Shown one piece after another: positions 1 through 8,030 of a stretch of 33,468 nucleotides of DNA; position 1 is the stretch's first letter, and every line of letters begins with the position of its first letter. The notes beneath the pieces were generated by a model, which searched no databases, had not been told where the DNA came from, and saw only the letters and a list, made by a program, of their open reading frames with translations. The position numbers and the translations under genes were made by a program. This DNA is from Christensenellaceae bacterium (GTDB lineage: Bacteria; Bacillota; Clostridia; Christensenellales; DTU072). The DNA lies in contig JAIRMA010000059.1 in NCBI GenBank assembly GCA_031259085.1, forward strand, positions 1 through 33,468, read 5' to 3'.

Positions 1-179
1 ACAGTTAATTCCTTTTTATATGGAAAATTTGACCATAACCAAATATGCTTAATATCAGAACTGTATATTGGATTAGCTTTAAAATACCACGCGATCAGTA
101 TTTCGAAGACTCTACTATGGATGGTGGTGTTATCATTATATTTTTGTGATAAAGAATTAAGTAAATCAGAAAACGACAT
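1..179 (-). CDS. Partial restriction-type protein, N-terminal Mrr-like region of a large helicase
   Basis: Only the first 59 codons are in the window; the gene runs off the left edge. The start is ATG at 179-177 with an AAAGG ribosome site about 10 nt upstream. The visible protein has the pattern FEILIAWYFKANP followed by IWLWSNFPYKK. This resembles the start of large predicted helicase/restriction proteins (type ISP and COG4889-like), in which a Mrr-type nuclease domain begins with a 'FE...dP...vWLW..wP' pattern. The catalytic D/ExK residues would lie beyond the edge, so nuclease activity is inferred from family resemblance only. It is transcribed away from the other genes, from an extended -10 promoter at 211-219. 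I am fairly sure it is a gene and only moderately sure of the family. Confidence 0.6.
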   Translation of the reverse strand, partial: MSFSDLLNSLSQKYNDNTTIHSRVFEILIAWYFKANPIYSSDIKHIWLWSNFPYKKELT

Positions 180-210
180 GAGAAATTACCTTTGTAATAT
201 GGATATTATC

Positions 211-219
211 ATTATAACA
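211..219 (-). promoter_or_regulatory. Extended -10 promoter for the left-edge gene
   Basis: On the minus strand this reads TGTTATAAT, an extended -10 (TGnTATAAT), 32 nt before the ATG at 179. No good -35 is visible at 16-18 nt, which is normal for extended -10 promoters. Confidence 0.45.
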
Positions 220-1091
220 TAAAATTCATAATTAATAAAGTAATTTATTAAAATTCATATTTTTGTTAATTTTTACTTATCTTGTAATTTGATTGTTATC
301 ATATTATTAATTAATAAATAGAATAAGTCAAGTTTGACGAAATACAGCTTTTTTTATTAATTTTAATTATATAATCAATTAATAGTATTCTATATTACGT
401 ATATTTCAATATTATAGTATTCTAATTTATCTCATATTTCTTAATTTATTGTTAATTTATATTATCATCTTGTTTGCGTTTAAGACACTACATACCAAAT
501 TTATTTAATTGGTGTTAATCCATTGGCATTTGCCTTTACAGTATGTTTTATTCAATGTGTATCTAAATTTATGAATAGCAACTACATATTTAATTTGATA
601 AGCATGTGACCTCTATAAATTTTATTAAATACGGAATAGCTAATACGTTTTCATATGTGTTAAGTGTTTACATAATAGATCATTCTTATCTTTACATGAC
701 TCGATTATTATATTTTAGATTTGAAGTAATCGGATTAATTAATTAATTATATCTTTTATTAATGTATAATTTAAATTAATTTCCTTATCTTATCTTATCT
801 TTACTTGAATTCTAGTATAACGAATTTTAATTTTACATAAATTCAACTTAATAATTTAGCATTAATTACATTATAAATACTTTAATTAACTCAAATGATT
901 AACTTGCTATATAGAACACATTATGCTAAAATCTTATTATTGAAAGAACAATTGTACTGACGCTAACAATTAGTGCTATATAAATTCTACGACACAATTT
1001 TTAGACTTAAAGCCTGTTTGTTTTAAATTAGTGCTATTTAATTCAAAATTACAAGTAAAAATAACTATTTATGAATTATAGAAAATTAATC

Positions 1092-1116
1092 TGTCAACAT
1101 GTTATGAATGTTGACA
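1092..1116. repeat. Perfect 9-bp inverted repeat with 7-nt spacer
   Basis: TGTCAACAT (1092-1100) and ATGTTGACA (1108-1116) are exact reverse complements around a 7-nt centre. No U-run follows on the plus strand, so an operator or RNA hairpin is more likely than a terminator. It lies about 170 bp upstream of the EamA transporter. Confidence 0.5.
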
Positions 1117-1243
1117 ATTAAAACATAAATAATTTATTTATTTCAAGTTACTTAATATTGAATGATATTAGACTTTGCACTAAACATTAAGAATTTACAG
1201 ATAGCTATTAATATTTGTCTATTATATTTAGTCAACAAATAAT

Positions 1244-1249
1244 TATAAT
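1244..1249 (+). promoter_or_regulatory. Possible -10 box of the EamA transporter gene
   Basis: A TATAAT lies 37 nt before the ATG at 1287. No convincing -35 is present at standard spacing, so this is a weak assignment in AT-rich sequence. Confidence 0.3.
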
Positions 1250-1286
1250 AGTCTTTTAGATCTGTATTCATATATAGAGGATTTAT

Positions 1287-2261
1287 ATGAGAAACTTGAG
1301 ATTTGCATATATTAATGTTATATTGCAATGTACCATTTATGGTATGAGTTTTATTATATTGAAAATATTAATAGATGCTGGTTTTTCACCATTCGTTATT
1401 ATAACCCTGCGTTTTACGATAGGCTATTTATTTTTATTGTTTATTCAAATCACTAAGTCAAGACTTAATAAAGTTAATGAGACATCATATTCAACTAATT
1501 TTACTAAAGCAGAAATATTAAGTGGGATTTTAGCTGGCATTATATTGTTTTTTTCTTATACATTTCAAACCACTGCAGGTGAAACTACAACTCCAGCAAA
1601 GAATGGATTGTACACAGATCTATTTATTATATTTACACCAATTGCAAGTATGATAATAAGTCGTAGATTAAAAATCAAACCTCTAGTTTCTGGCATATTA
1701 GCTTTTATTGGAGTTTTAATCGTTTCTGATGTTTTTTCTGATAATAGATCATTTATGATAGGTGACTTATTTTCTGTTCTTTGTGCGTTATCATTTACAT
1801 TGCACTTCATAGTTGTAGAAAAAAATGCTACACTAAATTCAAATTTGAGACAAATCGATCCTTTAAACTTTACAATGATTCAATTTATGACTGTAGCTAT
1901 GATATCTTTAATTGTAATGGTCTTTAATATTGACAATACTAATACTGTAACACTTGAAATGTTTGACCCAACTGTAATAATTGCAATAATGTTCTTAGGT
2001 ATAACCTCAACAGCTCTAACTTATTTTGCTCAGTTCAAAATTCAAAATGACATGTCCGCAAACAAAATATCTTTTCTTTATTCTTTTGAGGCTGTATTCG
2101 CCACATCATTTTCATTAATTTTCGGATATGATTCTTTTAAATGGACTCTTATAATTGGCGCACTTGTGTTAGTCTTTGCAACTGTAATTAGCTCTTTAAA
2201 TTTAAAAGCATTGTTTTCACATCGGTGTAATAAAACAGACAATATAAAAAACGATCTGTGA
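1287..2261 (+). CDS. EamA/DMT-family membrane transporter
   Basis: This 324-aa protein has about ten hydrophobic segments in two halves, the layout of EamA (drug/metabolite transporter superfamily) permeases. The first half has the family-like stretch RFTIGYLFLLF after a short first helix. The second half repeats the fold and ends with a helix near residues 280-305 before a basic, polar tail. It should sit in the cytoplasmic membrane and export or import a small metabolite; the substrate cannot be read from the sequence. The start is the ATG preceded by AGAGGA at 1276-1281. It is the only complete plus-strand gene here, convergent with rqcH, and probably ordinary chromosomal flank rather than part of the defence region. 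Confidence 0.88.
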   Translation: MRNLRFAYINVILQCTIYGMSFIILKILIDAGFSPFVIITLRFTIGYLFLLFIQITKSRLNKVNETSYSTNFTKAEILSGILAGIILFFSYTFQTTAGETTTPAKNGLYTDLFIIFTPIASMIISRRLKIKPLVSGILAFIGVLIVSDVFSDNRSFMIGDLFSVLCALSFTLHFIVVEKNATLNSNLRQIDPLNFTMIQFMTVAMISLIVMVFNIDNTNTVTLEMFDPTVIIAIMFLGITSTALTYFAQFKIQNDMSANKISFLYSFEAVFATSFSLIFGYDSFKWTLIIGALVLVFATVISSLNLKALFSHRCNKTDNIKNDL

Positions 2262-2280
2262 TTTAATTATATCATTAAAG

Positions 2281-2305
2281 AATTATTTAAGTTTATTTAA
2301 TAATT
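2281..2305. terminator. Weak AT-only hairpin between convergent genes
   Basis: Two 10-nt arms (2281-2290 and 2296-2305) pair at 9 of 10 positions around a 5-nt loop. It overlaps the rqcH stop codon and lies just beyond the transporter stop. It contains no G-C pairs and no clear U-run follows, so termination is only a possibility. Confidence 0.22.
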
Positions 2306-3984
2306 GTTAGGTTATTTATAAAATCTAGAGGCTTTACTTGTATTGTTTTATTATCTGTGTATGTTACAAGTCCTGGTTTTCCTAATTTCTTAACATGTTT
2401 TCTGAGTGTGTAATCGACTTCAACCTTATCTGAATCTTTAGCTTTACTCATAAATGCCACATGTTGGGCTACTTTAGTTATTATAGAAATTGGTACTGCA
2501 CGACCATCTGTCAAAATTATGCCATGCCCGCTGTGATAATTCTTAACATGTAACCATAAATCTCTACTAGACGCAATATCAAAAGTTATCATGTCATTCT
2601 GATAATTATTCTTACCTATATATATTGTAAATCCGTCAATTATAGTAGAGTATGGTTTGGTTTTTTTATCTTTTTTTGTAGGATTTTTTTTATTATTAAC
2701 AGATTTTACACCTATTAACTCTTGAATTTCTTTTTTTATTTCAGAATACTCTTCTCTAGTTGTGCTGTTTTCAATTGCAACCTCTATTGAATTAATATAC
2801 TCTGCCTTTACTCGTAATTCTATTAATTCTTTTTTTGCGTATGAAACTGCACCTTTAAGTTTGTTGTATTTCTTATAATACATCTCCACATTCTCTTTAG
2901 CACTTAATTTTTGATCTAATACTAAATCGATGTCTTGATTGTTATCATAATCAAAGCAACTAATGTGAGCAGGAAGCCTTGTTTTAAGATCTTTTAATTT
3001 GAAGATATTACACTTCAAAATTTCTGCTCTCTTTAATGTTTGATTGAGCTCATCCTCTTTATTAGCTTTATCAGTAGCATCATTTATTTTTTTATCAATT
3101 TGTGTCTTATGTCTCTTTAATAATACACTAACTTCTTTTGAGTCTTTTCGTTTTTTTTCGATTAAATATTTTTCAAAGTAGTATTTATTGATTGCGTGAT
3201 TAAGACTAGGTGTTTTAATCCAATTGCCAGATATACTAATATATGGCATAATAAAAAAATTGACTATATTACCATTTTGTTCGCATAAAGATGGCGAGTA
3301 GCTTTTGCTATTGAACACATTTGAAAATAATTTAAGAACAGTTATTAAATCAACGTCTTTACTTCGCTCTATTATTTCTGTAGCAGTTTCTTTAGATATT
3401 CCTGAAATTTGGTTTAGCAAATCAGATGCAGATTGAATTAAATTTAATTGAATCTTTGAGTCTAGAGAGTTATCATCTATTGCAATCTTGTTCTTTGCAG
3501 GAAAAATATATTTTGTGAATGGAATAACTTGTCTATTGTTCTTTTCCTCATATATTCTTTTATATGCATCTATTATTTTAAATTCATTATCAACTAGAAT
3601 CATGTTAGATGCACTTCCCATAATTTCCGTTATTAATGTATATTTTGTACTGTCTCTTAACTCATCTTTTGCAATTACTGTGAGTGCCATTATTCTATCA
3701 TTATTTAACATCTCTATAGATTGAATTGTAGAATTAGTTAAATATTTTCTGAGTAGCATACAAAACGCAGATGGAATCAAATATGGATCTGGTTTTATGT
3801 CACTAATATAAAAACCAGGTTGAGAAACATCAACAGATGTTAATAGAGTATAATTGTTACCTTTTGCTCTAATTGACATAAATAAATTGGCAGAATCAAA
3901 ATTGATTTTATTGATTTTACCATCTGTTAAAAGTTCATTTAGTTCAGATGCCACGGCTTTTTGAGTAATGTAATCGTTTGGCAT
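2293..3984 (-). CDS. rqcH: Ribosome quality control protein RqcH (NFACT family)
   Basis: This 563-aa protein matches RqcH/NEMF/fibronectin-binding-like proteins. RqcH binds obstructed 50S subunits carrying peptidyl-tRNA and, with tRNA-Ala, adds C-terminal alanine tails that mark stalled peptides for degradation. The NFACT-N domain covers roughly residues 1-200 and includes the conserved Asp-Arg pair (D96-R97 in NNDRIM) needed for tailing in known family members. Helix-hairpin-helix and long charged coiled-coil regions follow (about 200-430). The C-terminal NFACT-R domain (about 450-550) has the DLWLHVKNYHSGHGII signature. The start is the ATG with GGAG 8 nt upstream. It lies 44 nt after the small Cys-rich gene with no obvious terminator between, so read-through from the BREX operon is possible. 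It is a housekeeping gene, not a defence component by family. Confidence 0.93.
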   Translation of the reverse strand: MPNDYITQKAVASELNELLTDGKINKINFDSANLFMSIRAKGNNYTLLTSVDVSQPGFYISDIKPDPYLIPSAFCMLLRKYLTNSTIQSIEMLNNDRIMALTVIAKDELRDSTKYTLITEIMGSASNMILVDNEFKIIDAYKRIYEEKNNRQVIPFTKYIFPAKNKIAIDDNSLDSKIQLNLIQSASDLLNQISGISKETATEIIERSKDVDLITVLKLFSNVFNSKSYSPSLCEQNGNIVNFFIMPYISISGNWIKTPSLNHAINKYYFEKYLIEKKRKDSKEVSVLLKRHKTQIDKKINDATDKANKEDELNQTLKRAEILKCNIFKLKDLKTRLPAHISCFDYDNNQDIDLVLDQKLSAKENVEMYYKKYNKLKGAVSYAKKELIELRVKAEYINSIEVAIENSTTREEYSEIKKEIQELIGVKSVNNKKNPTKKDKKTKPYSTIIDGFTIYIGKNNYQNDMITFDIASSRDLWLHVKNYHSGHGIILTDGRAVPISIITKVAQHVAFMSKAKDSDKVEVDYTLRKHVKKLGKPGLVTYTDNKTIQVKPLDFINNLTIIK

Positions 3985-4028
3985 GGTAATTCTCCAATTA
4001 TTTATTCGAAATATTAAATTGATAATTA

Positions 4029-4235
4029 TTATTTAAACAACTGGCAACCTTGATTCTTAAAATCCTCAATTTTCATTTCCAATTCTTCAACAGTTAATTC
4101 CAAATAATCAGCAAAACATTCCATGCAAAAAAAATTAACGATCTTACGTCCTAATATCTTCTTACATACTGCTATTTCATTCTTAGATAGTTTTGTCTTA
4201 TAACAGACCGAACAATAAGTTTCTTTATTTGGCAT
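4029..4235 (-). CDS. Small Cys-rich putative zinc-binding protein
   Basis: This 68-aa protein has two CxxC pairs (C8/C11 and C37/C40), a further Cys at 24 and one at 64. It ends with an acidic helix and the tail KNQGCQLF. The paired CxxC motifs suggest a small zinc ribbon. Similar short proteins with a 'KIE.F..QGC.LF' ending occur in many low-GC Gram-positives and, to my knowledge, have no known role. Its start codon lies inside the end of brxL (11-bp overlap), so it is probably translationally coupled to brxL. It may nevertheless belong to the chromosomal backbone with rqcH rather than to BREX. Confidence 0.72.
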   Translation of the reverse strand: MPNKETYCSVCYKTKLSKNEIAVCKKILGRKIVNFFCMECFADYLELTVEELEMKIEDFKNQGCQLFK

Positions 4236-5703
4236 TTTTCTTATACTGTGCTTTAATATTTAAAACTGGCATTTCTTTGCTTTTAAATTCTTGATCCATC
4301 AACGCCATTTGATTGAATATTATTTGTCGCATCTCAAAAGCAGGTTCTAAACAATATTGACGAAATAGTTCAATATTAACGTCCTCAATCGATTTAACAT
4401 TCGGAAATAACAATTTTAAAAATCCTGTGGCTAATCTTTTAACAGCTTCTGTATTTCTTGTGTCTGCGCCTTCTGGTAATTCTATCAAGGAATCTACTAT
4501 GGATCGATAACTAATATCATCCCTTAATTTATGTAACATAAGTGTCAAGTATTCAGTATTTAATGCAAAGCCATTAATTTTTAAGTCGTCATTCATTCTA
4601 GGAATTTTCCATCCCTCAATAAACCCATGAAAACGATCGAGCACGCCACTACTTTTAAATAATGGAGGTAAATTTTCAGTAAGACAAGCTGATGCATTCA
4701 TGAGAGAAATATCAATATTACCTAATAAAACCACGCCTGCTGTTGAAGTCCCAGTCCAGGAGTCACCTCTGTATACACCATCTTCCATATAGGTCATGAA
4801 AGATGCTCTAAGATCTCCAATATCAGTAGTAGTCATTGTTTGCACCTCATCGATGCTCACAAAGTCATAATTAAAAATTAAACCTTGTGATTTCTTTTGT
4901 TTGTCATAAAATAACTTAGCACGTGAAACTGTACCACCACTAACTAAATAACCAAATCTACTTAATCTCCCAAAAACATAGGATTTTCCTGTGCTCTTAG
5001 GAGCAAGTTCGATGAGATTTATTCGCTTCTCAACGAAAGGTAATAATCTCTTGATCATTGTTAGTTTATCTGTTCTTGATTCGAATTTGAAAGGATTATA
5101 ATCCATAGCACCTAACAAAACGCAGAGCCATTCATCAAATGTGAATTTATTTCTTAGTTCTTTGAATGAATCTAAGTCCACAGTGTATGGACAAAAATCT
5201 TTAAAATCAACTAGCATTATTTTGCCAGTCTCCTTAGCACCCTGTGGATTCTTGTATGCAAGATCTACAATCCCCCATTTTTCTTTTCCCGTAGTAAGTT
5301 CTTCTGAATGTCTTTGCCAAATGTTTATTGGTATATATGTGTCTTTTAATGTTAGTCCAAAAACAGGCAATGCAAAAGAATTAACTTGTTTTTCGATATT
5401 TACGTCTACTATTATTTTTGTTAATAACCTAACAGTTTCGTATTCATTTACAATAATAGCTTTTATTCTGACCCAATCTTCACAAGGTGGTAAATATCTA
5501 TTAATGAATTTTTGTATTCCATCAATATCAACAATGCCATCATCATCTTGAAACATCTTTAATAAATAATCGCGCAAAAATGATGGAATACTAGCTGACG
5601 AAAAATAATTATTGTTTTTCAAGTCTTTAAACACCACCATATTGGCAAATGCATCTTTTAATGTTGATTCAAATTGTTTTTGTTCGATTTCATTATTTTG
5701 CAT
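4225..5703 (-). CDS. brxL: BREX protein BrxL, short form without Lon protease region
   Basis: This 492-aa protein has the BrxL/Lon-like AAA+ core. The Walker A is APKSTGKS (234-241), the Walker B is FVSIDE (281-286), LLGNID follows near 326-331, and an arginine-containing LDRFHGFIEGW stretch lies near 355. BrxL proteins of type 1 BREX are commonly near 680-700 aa and carry a C-terminal Lon-protease-like domain. Here the protein ends soon after the AAA+ lid, so that domain is absent. Known BrxL forms multimeric DNA-binding rings that act in phage restriction. The gene begins 11 nt after pglZ, with its AAAGG ribosome site overlapping the pglZ stop. Last of the four BREX type 4 core genes here. 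Confidence 0.9.
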   Translation of the reverse strand: MQNNEIEQKQFESTLKDAFANMVVFKDLKNNNYFSSASIPSFLRDYLLKMFQDDDGIVDIDGIQKFINRYLPPCEDWVRIKAIIVNEYETVRLLTKIIVDVNIEKQVNSFALPVFGLTLKDTYIPINIWQRHSEELTTGKEKWGIVDLAYKNPQGAKETGKIMLVDFKDFCPYTVDLDSFKELRNKFTFDEWLCVLLGAMDYNPFKFESRTDKLTMIKRLLPFVEKRINLIELAPKSTGKSYVFGRLSRFGYLVSGGTVSRAKLFYDKQKKSQGLIFNYDFVSIDEVQTMTTTDIGDLRASFMTYMEDGVYRGDSWTGTSTAGVVLLGNIDISLMNASACLTENLPPLFKSSGVLDRFHGFIEGWKIPRMNDDLKINGFALNTEYLTLMLHKLRDDISYRSIVDSLIELPEGADTRNTEAVKRLATGFLKLLFPNVKSIEDVNIELFRQYCLEPAFEMRQIIFNQMALMDQEFKSKEMPVLNIKAQYKKNAK

Positions 5704-5714
5704 ATAAGATACCT

Positions 5715-8030
5715 TTAATCAAATAAATTATGTTCGAATGCTACTTTGTTAACTACATCAAATTTAATATTTGGTATTATTAGTTTGGATCCATCATATA
5801 AATCACAATTATATTTGCTAATTTTCGTAATGTCAAGCAAAAATTCGTAGTCGGTATTTTTCTTGCAGGTTCCTTTGTATCTTTGTTGACTAAGATTTTT
5901 CACTATGATATATGGATCCTTAACTTCATCAGATACTCTGATCACTAAATGTATAGGGTTGTATGATTTTGTAAAAGGATCAAAATCAATTAATAATTTA
6001 TTTGAATATTCTTTATTTTTATTATCTGGAAATATAATCTCACATGAATATTCTATATTTATATTATCGGTTGATTTTGTTATTTCTATCACTGGAATTA
6101 AAACTTCCTCTATCGTTGCACCACCATGTAATTCAACGCCTGATCTATTACTATTATTTATTCTGTGATAATTTGCAACAACCCAATGATCGTTATAACT
6201 GTCTTTTAATACTATATCACAATTACTTAAAATTTGCAAATCACTTGAACAGCATCTGCCCCCATGTGTAGATTTTTTTTCAACAAAATCACTCGTATTA
6301 ATGATATGATTTGCGGTATTTATTTTTGCTAATCTGCTTGTCCCATGATCAGATGTTAATATTATTTTATCTATTTTTTCATATTTTAATGCATTCATAA
6401 TAGTTTTAAGGATATTTGATATTATACTAATTTGTTCAGCAATATATGTAGAATCTGCAACTTTAGAATCGTGATTGAGATTATCTAACTCATCATACTT
6501 TACATCGTGTTTAAATTCATTGAATTCCGTTAACGTAGGCAATTCTGCCCTGCAAAATTTTATATTTGCATTTAATTGAAAATCATTACATAAATATTGA
6601 ATTAATGACGCATATTCCATTCCCATTCCATCAATGAAATACGTTTTAGAGGTTGTAGTTTTAAATTCATTAATTAAATTTGCTCTAGCTTCTAATTGAA
6701 ATATTACCTTATTTGTTGATCTTGCCTGTTCATCTACTGTTTTTATAAAGCTAGGATCGATTTGATTTTTAACTTTTTGTGATTTATATTTGTCAAAGTA
6801 TATGGTCAAAAAAGTATTTAATTTATCATTATTCATATTAAAGTTAAATGTTCTAAGATATCCTGCAAATTCTGGATAAATGTCCTTTGTGATTTCTATT
6901 ATTTTTTCTGTTGTTAAACTAGATTTATTAAAAAAGGATATGATTTTCATTCGTTCAGATATTGTATTATCAGTTAAATAATAAATCTTGGAAATGTCTG
7001 TGCTATCGATCTTTTCAACATAATTTTTAATTAACACATCATTAGAAATTAATTTGATTAATTCTTTACGTTCATTATATAAAGAATTGAATGATTTATT
7101 TTTACTGTCAATATCTAGTATGCAATCGTATACATTAGCTATTAAATTATCTATTGTAATATTTGCTTTACTAATCAAGCCCAGATATCCATTATTATCA
7201 GTGATTTTGAGTAGCAGTAAAATTTGGAATTTTTTCATGGGACTACTTTTATCAAAATCTTTTATATATTCTATAATGTTTTTATCAAATAAGTCACGGA
7301 TGCTTCTTTTATCAATTAGTTTTTTAAACAATGAATACCATTGATCCTCATTGCCAAAACTCTCTTCGACATTCCTAATTTTAGTATCTATGTTACAAAG
7401 TTCATTATAAAATGAAATTTTAGAGACATTCCAAATCCCATTTTTAAAAGCCTCGATTTCTAAATCAGATCTAACCACGCCTGATAAAGTGCCCTTATTT
7501 TCTAATTCAATAAAATAATCCTTCAAATTATCGAAATATTTGTATTTCGAGGTTGCAGATTTTATAGATTTGTTTGTGATCATAATCTCTGGCGCAGGGT
7601 CTTTAACTCCATCTATAAACATAAATTTAAGATCATCCTTGAACCGTCGTTCTTTATCTATACATTCATTAAGGATGTCTCTTATTTGATGCCCATATGT
7701 TAAAATTAGTACTTTGTTATGATAATTTTTTAATCTCCTTAATGAATTTCTAATATCAATCTTATTATTAAACGCCAAAAAATGAAAATATCCTAAGATT
7801 ACTTTAGGTTCCTCCAATTTTAGTATTTCATTCAGCATATTTTGTGAATCAGGGAATGGTGCATCGCTACAAAAAAAATTAGATATTCGAATTCGATTTG
7901 TTGTAGTTGAATTTAAAACATTAACATAGTCTTTTTCATTTAGTACATTTACTATTACTGTTTTTATTTTTGCATCATCATTAAAATATTCTTTAACCTT
8001 TTCAGTTGTTGTATAGTTACTATTAACCAT
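5715..8030 (-). CDS. pglZ: BREX PglZ-domain protein
   Basis: This 771-aa protein carries the PglZ alkaline-phosphatase-superfamily domain in its C-terminal half. The first metal-binding stretch is YFIDGMG (464-470), followed by the conserved TSDHG (559-563) and the HGGRCCSSD segment (589-597). The N-terminal half is helical and variable, as is usual for PglZ. PglZ is the hallmark of all BREX systems and is required for phage exclusion and, where tested, for host DNA modification. Its exact chemistry is unsettled. The start overlaps the brxC stop by 8 bp, with AAAGG just upstream. The adjacent brxC and brxL, with brxP in the same operon, define the type 4 set. Confidence 0.93.
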   Translation of the reverse strand: MVNSNYTTTEKVKEYFNDDAKIKTVIVNVLNEKDYVNVLNSTTTNRIRISNFFCSDAPFPDSQNMLNEILKLEEPKVILGYFHFLAFNNKIDIRNSLRRLKNYHNKVLILTYGHQIRDILNECIDKERRFKDDLKFMFIDGVKDPAPEIMITNKSIKSATSKYKYFDNLKDYFIELENKGTLSGVVRSDLEIEAFKNGIWNVSKISFYNELCNIDTKIRNVEESFGNEDQWYSLFKKLIDKRSIRDLFDKNIIEYIKDFDKSSPMKKFQILLLLKITDNNGYLGLISKANITIDNLIANVYDCILDIDSKNKSFNSLYNERKELIKLISNDVLIKNYVEKIDSTDISKIYYLTDNTISERMKIISFFNKSSLTTEKIIEITKDIYPEFAGYLRTFNFNMNNDKLNTFLTIYFDKYKSQKVKNQIDPSFIKTVDEQARSTNKVIFQLEARANLINEFKTTTSKTYFIDGMGMEYASLIQYLCNDFQLNANIKFCRAELPTLTEFNEFKHDVKYDELDNLNHDSKVADSTYIAEQISIISNILKTIMNALKYEKIDKIILTSDHGTSRLAKINTANHIINTSDFVEKKSTHGGRCCSSDLQILSNCDIVLKDSYNDHWVVANYHRINNSNRSGVELHGGATIEEVLIPVIEITKSTDNINIEYSCEIIFPDNKNKEYSNKLLIDFDPFTKSYNPIHLVIRVSDEVKDPYIIVKNLSQQRYKGTCKKNTDYEFLLDITKISKYNCDLYDGSKLIIPNIKFDVVNKVAFEHNLFD

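Larger units (their letters stand above)
180..1286. other. Non-coding AT-rich intergenic region
   Basis: This is about 1.1 kb between two divergently transcribed genes. No reading frame with a plausible ribosome site or protein-like composition was found on either strand. It holds the extended -10 promoter at 211-219, short TTATC iterations near 783-800, a 12-bp direct repeat (AATTAGTGCTAT at 968-979 and 1026-1037), a perfect 9-bp inverted repeat at 1092-1116 and a TATAAT at 1244-1249. I see no tRNA, rRNA or transposon end. Confidence 0.6.

Noticed and set aside
783-800. TTATC iterations as a microsatellite control element
   Set aside because: Only three or four copies and far from any start codon; ordinary for such AT-rich sequence.
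968-1037. Direct repeat AATTAGTGCTAT as a possible attachment site or repeat array
   Set aside because: Only two 12-bp copies 58 bp apart in AT-rich DNA, with no integrase or further copies; not enough to support a mobile element or CRISPR.
1565-1810. Open frame on the strand opposite the transporter gene
   Set aside because: It lies wholly inside a well-supported membrane protein gene, has no ribosome site and no recognisable protein features.
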